Notes: generated by a model not told the origin, from the letters alone. A stretch of 5,534 nt of DNA from Alphaproteobacteria bacterium UBA2954 (GCA_002348585.1 DEBO01000069.1:1-5534); one strand, 5' to 3'; shown: positions 1-5,534, counted from the first letter of the stretch. Program-made: numbers and translations.

Positions 1-876
1 GCTCTATCCGCTTTACAATCAGCTGATCTGTCGAGCTTGCCAAAGAAGTTTAAAAGCAGCATAGAGGACGCAACAAAATCGGCATCAGGTCTTTATGTAA
101 ATCTGGATGCTGTAGTTGGTGCAAAAGATGACCTTCAACTTGCAAAAGAAGATTATGCAGCACTTCACACGCCAGTTCGTGAAATCGAGCGTGAGGTACG
201 TAAAATTGACAGCCGCTTAAAGCGCTTGAAATCTATGCGCCAGACTACAGACGACATTGATGAACATCAGTCTATTGATGCAAAGATGGCTGTTCTGACG
301 GATAAGAAGGAAGAGTTTCTTTCTGGGATACCGGCTAACTGGGATAAGGTTGAAAAAGCTTATCAGGCTAAGGTAAAGGTGCTTACTAAAGCGCAGCGTA
401 AATACAGGCGTGGCATGGATGATGGCTATAATGGTGTGCTCGATGCTATGGCTATCATTCAGGCTGGTCCTGACTTTGAGCGTATAAAGCCAGACCTTTT
501 CGCACTTCGTGACAGAGTTGCTGACATGGATCCAAAAGAGGCTTCGGAACTGATCAAGGCAGAATCAGGCGCGCTGTTTGGTGATATTGCCGGCGTAAAC
601 GCGGTAAAATCACTGGTTGGCAAGGCCCGCCGTTCGCTGAAAAAAGAAAAGCTTGAAAAAGGCATGAAACAGTTAGATAAAGCGCTTGTCCAACTGGACG
701 AAGAAATTGCTTGGCGCAAAGTAGCGGGTCCTGCTGTACTTCCTGTGCTTCAGTCCTTTGAGAAAGATGTGCGTATGACGATTGGTCTGCGGGCACAAGA
801 TCGCCTGCCAGACTATCTGGTTCCGCAGATAGCGCGATGCCGCTCCGCACACCGTGACATTTCACTAAATTTCTAG
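1..876 (+). CDS. 5'-truncated charged, helix-rich protein of unknown function
   Basis: The frame is open from the first base of the window to a TAG stop at 874-876, so this is the C-terminal 291 residues of a longer protein. A TTG at 37-39 could serve as a start, but nothing resembling a Shine-Dalgarno site precedes it and the frame continues upstream, so I treat the gene as partial. The visible protein is hydrophilic, with no membrane segment and no signal peptide. Two stretches are rich in alternating Lys/Arg and Glu/Asp (for example REIEREVRKIDSRLKRLKS and the run KKEKLEKGMKQLDKALVQLD) and are likely coiled coils. This suggests a structural or scaffold role in the cytoplasm, but I recognise no family and assign no function. 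A strong hairpin terminator follows, and the next genes are on the opposite strand, so this is the last gene of its transcript. Confidence 0.7.
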   Translation, partial: ALSALQSADLSSLPKKFKSSIEDATKSASGLYVNLDAVVGAKDDLQLAKEDYAALHTPVREIEREVRKIDSRLKRLKSMRQTTDDIDEHQSIDAKMAVLTDKKEEFLSGIPANWDKVEKAYQAKVKVLTKAQRKYRRGMDDGYNGVLDAMAIIQAGPDFERIKPDLFALRDRVADMDPKEASELIKAESGALFGDIAGVNAVKSLVGKARRSLKKEKLEKGMKQLDKALVQLDEEIAWRKVAGPAVLPVLQSFEKDVRMTIGLRAQDRLPDYLVPQIARCRSAHRDISLNF

Positions 877-897
877 AAGTTGACTAAAAGAGATAAG

Positions 898-928
898 AAG
901 GACGCTTAGGTCAGTGTCCTTTACTTTT
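898..928 (+). terminator. Intrinsic terminator after the first gene
   Basis: The arms AAGGACGCT (898-906) and AGTGTCCTT (913-921) form a 9-bp stem with one G-T pair and a 6-base loop, followed by a T-rich run (TTACTTTT). It lies about 20 bases past the TAG of the first gene. The opposite strand has a less T-rich tail, but the hairpin could also act weakly on transcripts coming from the small membrane genes that end at 955. Confidence 0.75.
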
Positions 929-954
929 CCATTAATGCTAAAGAAGGCTGGTGG

Positions 955-1209
955 TCAGCGCTTCTTCTTCTGTTTTTCTTCCTGTTTGTATCTAATTTTT
1001 GTTTTTTTCAAAGTATTTGGACTTGGGCGCGCTGCACGTTGCACTAGAAACATAATTAAAAAAACCACAATGACATAGATGAAGATAGCTAGAGGTGATT
1101 CTGTCATCGCTTGATGTAAGCTGTCATTTACACAGACGAATGATTTTTTCCACTCTGATGCACGTTCAGATGCTGAAATTATTTCACAAGTTGTTGCCTC
1201 GGAAGCCAT
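955..1209 (-). CDS. Small single-pass membrane protein, unknown function
   Basis: This is an 84-residue protein that I do not recognise. About 38 mostly polar residues, with two cysteines (C8 and C26), come first. One hydrophobic segment follows at roughly residues 40-58 (core IFIYVIVVFLIMFLV), then a strongly basic tail that ends in a Lys/Arg cluster. By the positive-inside rule the basic C-terminus should face the cytoplasm and the N-terminal part the periplasm. The ATG at 1209 has only a weak purine-rich stretch upstream. The gene lies 33 bases downstream of the membrane protein ending at 1243, on the same strand, so the two are probably cotranscribed. It ends in TGA at 957-955, which shows TGA serving as a normal stop here if the gene is real. 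No similar protein comes to mind, so its reality rests on length, topology and context. Confidence 0.5.
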   Translation of the reverse strand: MASEATTCEIISASERASEWKKSFVCVNDSLHQAMTESPLAIFIYVIVVFLIMFLVQRAARPSPNTLKKTKIRYKQEEKQKKKR

Positions 1210-1242
1210 AAATTTTCCATTTTGTATTTAAAGCATTCTGGA

Positions 1243-1707
1243 TTAGATAAATTTTGGCGCTCGCAAGAGAGAGACCAAAAACATCAAAGTAAAGTAACCT
1301 GCATTCACCATAATAACAAAGCTGACAAAAAACCTAATTTCAAAAGGCAATTCATCATCAAAAAGTCTGGCAAAAAAACCAAAAGCTAGCAAGATTGCGC
1401 ACTCTACATACCAAAGAGTAAGAAAAGCAGCGTTAACAATCAGAAGCGTTTGCGGCCCTAACTGCACCGCACTAAAGGAAGACAGAACCGCAATCAACAC
1501 CCCTAGCACACTACTGGCACCCAGCCGGTGTGTCAGTCCTGGCAGAATGCGAGCCACAAAGCTAGCTGGCAAAAATAAAACACGTTGTCGACTTTGGCTA
1601 AAGCTCCCTTGAATAACAATAAAGCTTAGCAATGCATGGATGATTCCGATGGCGATGAACTTTGAGAGAAACAAATCCTCGCTTTGAAAAACAAAATAAT
1701 CACTCAT
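1243..1707 (-). CDS. Four-segment integral membrane protein, unknown function
   Basis: This 154-residue protein is very hydrophobic. Likely membrane segments lie near residues 14-34, 63-83, 86-111 and 124-149, with a basic loop (QSRQR, residues 38-42) between the first two. I see no catalytic motif, metal ligand pattern or recognisable domain. The ATG at 1707 is the first in the frame after a stop-rich upstream region. Its ribosome site is poor (GAGAC a few bases before the ATG). A TATAGA at 1734-1729 on this strand could be a -10 box, but the matching -35 is weak. The next small membrane gene follows after 33 bases, which suggests a two-gene unit. The 180 bases upstream separate it from the copper-oxidase remnant, so there is no good reason to link it to copper. 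Confidence 0.65.
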   Translation of the reverse strand: MSDYFVFQSEDLFLSKFIAIGIIHALLSFIVIQGSFSQSRQRVLFLPASFVARILPGLTHRLGASSVLGVLIAVLSSFSAVQLGPQTLLIVNAAFLTLWYVECAILLAFGFFARLFDDELPFEIRFFVSFVIMVNAGYFTLMFLVSLLRAPKFI

Positions 1708-1888
1708 AACGTCTCAAACAAATATTCATCTATATGAAACTCATTGACCTGCAAATATTTAATTGCCCCTAATTCTAAGTAGTTAATTAACATTAATATC
1801 TACGATAAAAACAACAGCAGGGATTTAGCTTTCCTTCAGTAATAGAGCGCGAAACACAAGGGGTATCCACATTTTTTGAACTTAACCC
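1708..1888. other. AT-rich intergenic stretch without a gene
   Basis: No convincing reading frame is present on either strand. It holds the probable 5' region of the membrane gene that starts at 1707, including a possible -10 box (1734-1729, minus strand), and a 10-bp palindrome GTTAATTAAC. Downstream of the copper-oxidase remnant, GGGGT and ACCCC arms surround a loop of about 20 bases. That hairpin is too weak to call a terminator. Confidence 0.5.
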
Positions 1889-2347
1889 CTAGCCAATAGA
1901 CATTACACCGCCCATACCGCCAGCATGATGTTCAAGAGCGTGGCAGTGAAAAAGCCAGATTCCTGTTTTGTCTGCTGTAAATATCAAATCAGCTATCTCT
2001 CCAGGAGCCATGAGATAGGTATCGCGCAAAACTTCATGAGTTTCTTTTCTAAATTCTTTTGATTTTACCCAGAAGTGATGACCATGCAAATGCATGGTGT
2101 GTTCCCAGCGCCTATCATTTAAGACCAGAAGAATTGCAGTATCTTACAGATTTGAAAAAGCTAGAATGTGTTCATACCCACTGAGTTGTCCCTTAAGTGC
2201 CCAAAATTTCTGTTTTTCAAAAGCAAGCTGACTAGCTTTTAAGTTATCCATTCACTCTTTAATAATGCCTATTGCCCCTATATGTGCAAGAGCAGAAACC
2301 GAAAGGAGTAAAACATCACTTACGGCCAATAAAAAGAAACCTTTCAT
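1889..2347 (-). pseudogene. In-frame fusion remnant: cytochrome c556-like N-terminus joined to multicopper oxidase C-terminus
   Basis: One frame runs from an ATG at 2347 to a TAG at 1891-1889 and is interrupted only by TGA at 2254-2252 and TAA at 2146-2144. Its first 21 residues look like a signal peptide ending in SALA, followed by HIGAIGIIKE-stop-MD. This resembles the mature start of cytochrome c556-type proteins (the pattern GATGVVKERMD). From about residue 48 the frame reads as the last cupredoxin domain of a multicopper oxidase: FWALKGQLSGYEH, then MHLHGHHFWV, then FHCHALEHHAGGM. The last motif carries the T1 Cys, T1 His and axial Met and the T3 His residues. The cytochrome's haem-binding CxxCH and the first two oxidase domains are absent. 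A deletion probably joined two neighbouring genes in frame near 2200-2225, and nonsense mutations followed. The ATG sits one base after the stop of the DUF4396 gene. The last 68 residues (from 2095) are open but too short to form an oxidase. Confidence 0.85.
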
Positions 2348-2348
2348 T

Positions 2349-2795
2349 TTAATGACATGTCTTTCCAAGCGCCTTTAGACGCCAGTAATTGTAAGGAAGC
2401 GGTGTTATAAAGCCAGCAAACAGCATGAATGGAATGACCCACCAAGTTAAAATTGCTCCCCCTGTTAAAACCAAATCGGTGATATTCATAGCTGCTTCCA
2501 TTGCAATCATAGAAATCAAAGACATGCCGATTGCTGTCTTGAAGGCTAAATTTAGCGTCATCTGACGGGCCAAAATAAATGTTTCAAGTATTATAGAAGT
2601 TAAAAGGCCATTTATAATGGCAAGTGTCATAATACCAAAAACTGGAAATGGTATTTGGGTAAACTGAAAAAAAGCAATGGTTCCGAAATCTCCTACTGAA
2701 CAACCCAACAAACACCAAGATGTGTTATAAGATGCTTGTCGCCACGTATGACGGCATTTCCAGTGAATATCTAGATTATGAGCTAATGTTGCCAC
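2349..2795 (-). CDS. DUF4396-type membrane protein of a copper-responsive operon
   Basis: This 148-residue protein has an N-terminal polar stretch with His and Cys residues, then about four hydrophobic segments (near residues 27-44, 49-77, 84-112 and 114-137), and ends in CH. The motif WCLLGCSVGDFGT (residues 27-39), followed by GMSLISMIAMEAAMN and TWWVIPFMLFAGF, matches my memory of DUF4396 proteins that sit beside multicopper oxidases in alphaproteobacteria. Their biochemical role is not established. The Cys/His content and the neighbourhood suggest handling of copper at the inner membrane, which is inference. The start is GTG at 2795-2793, supported by a good ribosome site. The length looks complete and I see no damage. 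It is the first gene behind the CueR-type promoter, and its TAA lies one base before the ATG of the fused remnant, which points to a former translationally coupled operon. Confidence 0.8.
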   Translation of the reverse strand: MATLAHNLDIHWKCRHTWRQASYNTSWCLLGCSVGDFGTIAFFQFTQIPFPVFGIMTLAIINGLLTSIILETFILARQMTLNLAFKTAIGMSLISMIAMEAAMNITDLVLTGGAILTWWVIPFMLFAGFITPLPYNYWRLKALGKTCH

Positions 2796-2804
2796 TTTTA
2801 AATA

Positions 2805-2809
2805 CCTCT
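2805..2809 (-). promoter_or_regulatory. Ribosome binding site deciding a GTG start
   Basis: AGAGG lies nine bases before GTG at 2795-2793 on the minus strand. No ATG in this frame has an equally placed site, so the GTG is taken as the start of the DUF4396 gene. Confidence 0.65.
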
Positions 2810-2816
2810 TGTAAAA

Positions 2817-2847
2817 GGGGTAGACTCTCTAGTTAGGGGAAGGTAAA
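2817..2847 (-). promoter_or_regulatory. CueR-type promoter and operator with 19-bp spacer
   Basis: On the minus strand, TTTACC (2847-2842) and TACCCC (2822-2817) sit 19 bases apart. This is the overlong spacer that MerR-family activators correct by distorting the DNA. The element aligns base for base with my recollection of the E. coli copA promoter (TTGACC, 19 bases, TAACCT). The left operator half ACCTTCC is perfect. After seven bases the right half should be GGAAGGT but reads AGAGAGT, four matches of seven. It would drive the DUF4396 gene and the fused remnant when CueR binds Cu(I). It lies between the divergent cueR and its target operon, where CueR may also affect its own expression. Confidence 0.7.
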
Positions 2848-2858
2848 GGAAAAAAGTT

Positions 2859-3260
2859 ATGAATATTAGCAAAGCCGCCAGACAAGCTGGCTTAACGGTC
2901 AAAACTGTCCGTTATTACGACACGATCGGTATAGTCTGTCCTTATCAGAACCCGCAAACCGGCTACCGTGATTATTCTGAGCGTGACATAGCCAAGCTGC
3001 AATTTGTTGGGAGTGCCAGACGATTTAATTTTAGTATAAAAGAATGCCGCGAACTCTTATCTCTATATGAAGATGAAAACAGGTCATCTGAAACCGTAAA
3101 GGCTCTCACTATGCAAAAAATTTCAGATATTGAAGACAGGTTGACCGATTTAACAAGGTTACGTGACAAGCTTGCACATCTTGCTTCAGTCTGTAATGGC
3201 GACAGCCGTCCAGATTGCCCAATACTGGATGCCTTTAGTTCAAATAATCCGCCTAGCTAG
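2859..3260 (+). CDS. cueR: CueR, copper-responsive MerR-family transcription activator
   Basis: This 133-residue protein is nearly the length of E. coli CueR (135). A winged helix-turn-helix occupies the N-terminus (MNISKAARQAGLTVKTVRYY, then GYRDYS), followed by a second DNA-contact helix pair and a dimerisation helix near residues 80-110. The metal-binding loop CNGDSRPDC gives C112 and C120 with seven residues between, and S77 is present. These are the same residue numbers that set CueR apart as a sensor of monovalent copper, silver or gold rather than Hg(II) or Zn(II). CueR is a cytoplasmic dimer that activates copper-export and copper-oxidation genes. The ATG has a good ribosome site (AAGGA, eight bases upstream). 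The gene diverges from the DUF4396 operon, and its 3' end overlaps the convergent membrane pseudogene by 8 bp. I see no damage. An isofunctional HmrR-type name would apply equally well. Confidence 0.92.
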   Translation: MNISKAARQAGLTVKTVRYYDTIGIVCPYQNPQTGYRDYSERDIAKLQFVGSARRFNFSIKECRELLSLYEDENRSSETVKALTMQKISDIEDRLTDLTRLRDKLAHLASVCNGDSRPDCPILDAFSSNNPPS

Positions 3261-3681
3261 TCGTGGTAATTGCGATGCCCAGCAAAACTAAAACCAAAGC
3301 GCCACGCAATATTATTGGGATGATTTTCATGACTGATAGGTTGTGCGATGCACCAACTTTTCTGGTTGAGGTAAGATGAAAATTCAAAAATGATATTGAA
3401 CCTAACAGAATTGTTGCGCCAAGTAACTTCATATGGAAGGCTCAGCCTACCGCGAACCCACTGTAGATTAGATAGCTTAAACCAATGCCCGTAACCCATA
3501 GAAGAATGATTGCACCAAGCCCCAGACGCGCCAATTTCATACTCGTCTGTTGAACAGGTGGTGCTGGTGGCTCGCCAGCTATCTGATGCGCCTTTGCCAG
3601 CAATCCATTCGCAACACCAAGTCCCCCAGCCAGAAATAAAGCCAAATAGTGGAGAAATTTTAACCCAACTACAATCGACAT
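3253..3681 (-). pseudogene. CopD-like four-segment membrane protein split by one in-frame TGA
   Basis: From the ATG at 3681 the frame encodes 79 residues, meets TGA at 3444-3442, and then continues without a frameshift for 62 more residues to TAG at 3255-3253. The two parts make one coherent protein of about 142 residues with four hydrophobic segments: LKFLHYLALFLAGGLGVANG and LGLGAIILLWVTGIGLSYLI before the stop, and LLGATILLGSISFLNF and IIPIILRGALVLVLLGIAI after it. The stop falls in GFAVG-stop-AFHMKLLGA, where a membrane-edge residue, perhaps Trp, is expected. The overall look recalls small inner-membrane proteins of the CopD/DUF2269 kind, but I cannot name the family with certainty. AAAGGG (3695-3690), inside the end of the upstream gene, is a good ribosome site, which implies translational coupling. 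A shortened two-segment protein could still be made. A sequencing error cannot be excluded. Confidence 0.72.
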
Positions 3682-3685
3682 TTTT

Positions 3686-4048
3686 CTAACCCTTTGAACT
3701 TTTCATGCTACTGTTAGATAGCAACTTTGTAACAGCAAACAAACTAAATCCATATAAAGGCCCTAGAAACAGCACTGCAAGCTGTTTTCCTAAGAGACTG
3801 AGTTCAGCAGGGGGAAAACTGTTTGCGATAAGTACTAGTCCTACAAAAAAGGCCACCCATCCTGTAATCAGCCCGCCTCGTCCAAACCGAGCCAAACGTT
3901 GACCCTCGTCCGCCGCCAGCGCAAAACAAGCCGCACCTGCGCTTATCGCCAACAGACTTACCGCATCAATAAAAATTAGCGGCTGTCCCGTTGATGCAAT
4001 GATTGCTGCCCACACTGCACAAAAAAGCCCTGCTGCAAGATAAGTCAT
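3686..4048 (-). CDS. Four-segment inner-membrane protein, unknown function
   Basis: This 120-residue hydrophobic protein has segments near residues 3-20, 25-47, 58-77 and 87-107. A positively charged loop (RLARFGRGG, residues 51-59) and a short Ser/Lys-rich tail suggest a cytoplasmic C-terminus. The stretch PLIFIDAVSLLAISAGAACFAL faintly recalls the FIDLPSLLIVLGG part of MotA-type proton-channel subunits, but the rest of that family is missing, so I do not call it MotA. The ATG at 4048 is preceded by AAGGA at six-base spacing. Its TAG lies four bases before the ATG of the broken CopD-like gene, so the two form an operon and the products may have formed a complex. A promoter with an internal palindrome lies just upstream. 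Confidence 0.72.
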   Translation of the reverse strand: MTYLAAGLFCAVWAAIIASTGQPLIFIDAVSLLAISAGAACFALAADEGQRLARFGRGGLITGWVAFFVGLVLIANSFPPAELSLLGKQLAVLFLGPLYGFSLFAVTKLLSNSSMKSSKG

Positions 4049-4069
4049 GTGTCATCCTTTTAACTTTTA

Positions 4070-4098
4070 CCTATAGTCTTGTTTGCAAACAAATTTAA
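4070..4098 (-). promoter_or_regulatory. Candidate promoter with a 14-bp palindrome in its spacer
   Basis: On the minus strand, TTAAAT (4098-4093) and TATAGG (4075-4070) are 17 bases apart. A perfect 14-bp palindrome, TTGTTTGCAAACAA (4092-4079), fills most of the spacer, where a bound repressor would block RNA polymerase. The hexamers are imperfect, so the promoter itself is tentative. It would serve the two-gene membrane operon starting at 4048. I cannot name the regulator. Confidence 0.45.
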
Positions 4099-4170
4099 TC
4101 ACAGACCTATTAGCGCTGTCACGATAAAATACCATTCAAAATAAATGACTAGTGACGGCAATATTATGCA

Positions 4171-5361
4171 TCAGGCTATGGGATTTACTTCATTAGTGAT
4201 TATGCTGGAAATGATATCACAATCATCGCCGTTAAAGGTCAACGGGATCCGCATATCAATTGTTTTATCCAAAGCAGCATGAGTGGCTGGCAGATGCGGA
4301 ATGTTTCCCAGATAGGCCCAGCTGTCATATCGGCTCGTAAAGGCAGTAGGCGAATCAGCACCAAACCATTTCAGCTCAACTCCACGTTTAGCACATCTGG
4401 TTATAAAAGCGGGAATCTCGGCTTTGGATAAGCCCGTTGTACGAAACTGTATAGAGGAGCCTACATAAAATTCAGCCTGACGGCGTGCAGGTATATCAAT
4501 ACCTTCTGCAGCGGAAAGATGCGAATGGAACCTATCATATAGCTGGTTCCACCGGGCAATATTATCATCTAGATGCGGAAGCTGTGCACGAACAAGTGCG
4601 GCACGCAGATTATCCATGCGGCAAGAATAATTCGCTGTATCTAATTTGATATGTTCAAAGGCTTGTTTCGGCGGCAAAGTACCATGACGTTCATACAGCA
4701 TATAAGAACCAGAATTAATAATAGCACGGGCAGCCATCTCATCATTATCTGTCGTTAGAAAGCCGCCCTCACCTGAATTCATATGTTTATAAGTTTGTGT
4801 CGAAAACGCAGCCACATCCCCGAAATTTCCAGAACGGATTCCTCTCCATTTTGCTCCCATGGTATGTGCACAATCTTCAACAAGTTTCAACTTGTATTTC
4901 TTTATGATCTTTGCCAGTGAATCCATATCGGCAATATGTCCACGCATATGAGATAGCAAAAGAACTTGTGAATTAGAGCGCCGGGCCATTTCGTCCAAAT
5001 GATTTAGATCAATATGATAGTCATCTGTAATTTCAACCAGAACAGGTTCGGCCCCAAGATTATGAATAGCTCCTGGCACAGGTGCCAGCGTATAAGCATT
5101 TGCCAAAACCTTATCGCCGGGACGCACACCACATACCCGCAAACCTAGCTGAATGGCCTGCCCACCTGATGCCGTTGCCACACAATATTTCACCCCTTGA
5201 TAGGTCGCATATTCACTTTCAAGAAGACTGACTTCTGATGTCTCGTCTGCCGATACATTATAACGATGCAATCGGCCAGACCGCATGATTTCAACCGCAC
5301 GCGCAATACCATTTTCAGGTATTGATTCTTGCTGTGTGAACGGTTTATCAAAAATCAACAT
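4171..5361 (-). CDS. DegT/DnrJ/EryC1/StrS-family PLP-dependent sugar aminotransferase
   Basis: This complete 396-residue protein has the length and motif order of the family, which transfers an amino group, usually from glutamate, to a nucleotide-linked keto-sugar for LPS, capsule, glycan or antibiotic sugars. ATASGGQAI (residues 62-70) forms part of the phosphate-binding site. VEDCAHTMGA (161-170) supplies Asp163, which would contact the PLP ring nitrogen. STQTYKHMNSGEGGF (187-201) supplies the likely Schiff-base lysine, Lys192. CRMDNLRAALVRAQL (247-261) is the conserved NxRM-type helix. It should act in the cytoplasm, probably as a dimer. The ATG at 5361 is the first in frame and has a weak GGAT site upstream. 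The gene ends in TGA at 4173-4171. No sugar dehydratase or glycosyltransferase is visible nearby, so the actual sugar cannot be inferred. Confidence 0.93.
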   Translation of the reverse strand: MLIFDKPFTQQESIPENGIARAVEIMRSGRLHRYNVSADETSEVSLLESEYATYQGVKYCVATASGGQAIQLGLRVCGVRPGDKVLANAYTLAPVPGAIHNLGAEPVLVEITDDYHIDLNHLDEMARRSNSQVLLLSHMRGHIADMDSLAKIIKKYKLKLVEDCAHTMGAKWRGIRSGNFGDVAAFSTQTYKHMNSGEGGFLTTDNDEMAARAIINSGSYMLYERHGTLPPKQAFEHIKLDTANYSCRMDNLRAALVRAQLPHLDDNIARWNQLYDRFHSHLSAAEGIDIPARRQAEFYVGSSIQFRTTGLSKAEIPAFITRCAKRGVELKWFGADSPTAFTSRYDSWAYLGNIPHLPATHAALDKTIDMRIPLTFNGDDCDIISSIITNEVNPIA

Positions 5362-5399
5362 AAATTATATCCATCCAAATGGCCTTCATCTCATTTTTC

Positions 5400-5429
5400 A
5401 TTTTAGGCTTAGCAGATAAGACTACGCAA
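5400..5429 (-). promoter_or_regulatory. Probable sigma70-type promoter of the aminotransferase gene
   Basis: On the minus strand, TTGCGT (5429-5424) and TAAAAT (5405-5400) are 18 bases apart and lie about 40 bases before the ATG at 5361. Both hexamers are close to the consensus. The remaining upstream bases to the window end (to 5534) show no gene or strong secondary structure that I can support. Confidence 0.55.
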
Positions 5430-5534
5430 GTTGTCTATTAGATTTAAACTATGGATATGCTGTTACACAGATTAGGTGTGATAGCTGGTAACCATTTTAA
5501 TGGGCCATAAAGAGTCACTGACAGGCTGCAGCAT

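Noticed and set aside
37..39. TTG as the true start of the first gene
   Set aside because: There is no ribosome site before it and the frame is open to the window edge, so a start upstream of the window is more likely.
459..865. Minus-strand open frames opposite the first gene (459-719 and 554-865)
   Set aside because: They lie wholly within the plus-strand coding frame, have low-complexity Ser-rich or irregular composition and have no supporting ribosome sites. They are shadows.
1858..1895. Hairpin terminator after the oxidase remnant
   Set aside because: Only a 5-bp GGGGT/ACCCC stem with a loop of about 20 bases and no T-run in the right place.
1889..2095. Stand-alone 68-residue small copper protein starting at the HLHGHH motif
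   Set aside because: The sequence is the C-terminal end of a multicopper oxidase domain and the homology continues upstream of the ATG in the same frame, so it is a fragment rather than a separate gene.
2972..3169. Minus-strand open frame inside cueR
   Set aside because: It is opposite a confidently identified gene and has no recognisable protein features.
2252..3444. Reassigned TGA (Trp or selenocysteine) as an explanation for the in-frame stops
   Set aside because: One TGA falls where Arg is expected, another interruption is TAA, and the complete aminotransferase ends at TGA (4173-4171). A normal code with nonsense mutations fits better.
3257..3499. Minus-strand 80-residue open frame near the end of cueR
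   Set aside because: It is in a different frame from the coherent four-segment membrane protein that covers the same bases (3681-3253). Its composition is not protein-like.
3705..3902. Plus-strand 65-residue open frame
   Set aside because: It is antisense to the membrane gene at 4048-3686, which has a good ribosome site and hydrophobic segments.
4095..4135. Hairpin between the aminotransferase and the membrane operon
   Set aside because: The ACAG/CTGT arms give only four pairs, and extension brings mismatches. It is too weak to call a terminator.

Overview
The window looks like a piece of chromosome from a moderately AT-rich Gram-negative bacterium, most likely an alphaproteobacterium. That placement is inference: it rests on the style of the copper-response cluster (CueR, DUF4396 membrane protein, c556-like cytochrome, multicopper oxidase) and on general protein resemblance, not on any marker gene. 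I see no rRNA, tRNA, CRISPR array, transposase or insertion sequence.

Layout. Positions 1-876 (+) hold the 3' part of a charged, helical protein of unknown function, closed by a good intrinsic terminator at about 898-928. Positions 1707-955 (-) hold two small membrane proteins of unknown function, probably one transcript. Positions 2795-1889 (-) are a copper-responsive operon in decay. Its first gene, a DUF4396 membrane protein, is intact. What follows is one reading frame that starts as a secreted cytochrome c556-like protein and ends as the C-terminal copper domain of a multicopper oxidase, interrupted by two stop codons. This is best explained by a large in-frame deletion that joined two genes, plus point mutations. 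Divergent from it is an intact cueR (2859-3260, +). The 63-bp gap between them carries a promoter with the 19-bp spacer typical of MerR-family activation.

Convergent with cueR, and overlapping it by 8 bp, is a two-gene membrane operon (4048-3253, -). Its first gene is intact; the second (CopD-like in appearance) is split by one in-frame TGA. Upstream on the same strand is a complete DegT/DnrJ/EryC1/StrS-type sugar aminotransferase (5361-4171, -) with its own plausible promoter.

The main point is the contrast between an intact copper sensor with every expected metal-binding residue and a copper-oxidising module reduced to a fused, stop-interrupted remnant, with a third nonsense codon in the adjacent membrane operon. 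This suggests ongoing gene loss around the copper locus rather than a new system. I found no convincing evidence for an undescribed defence, mobile or RNA-based system here.
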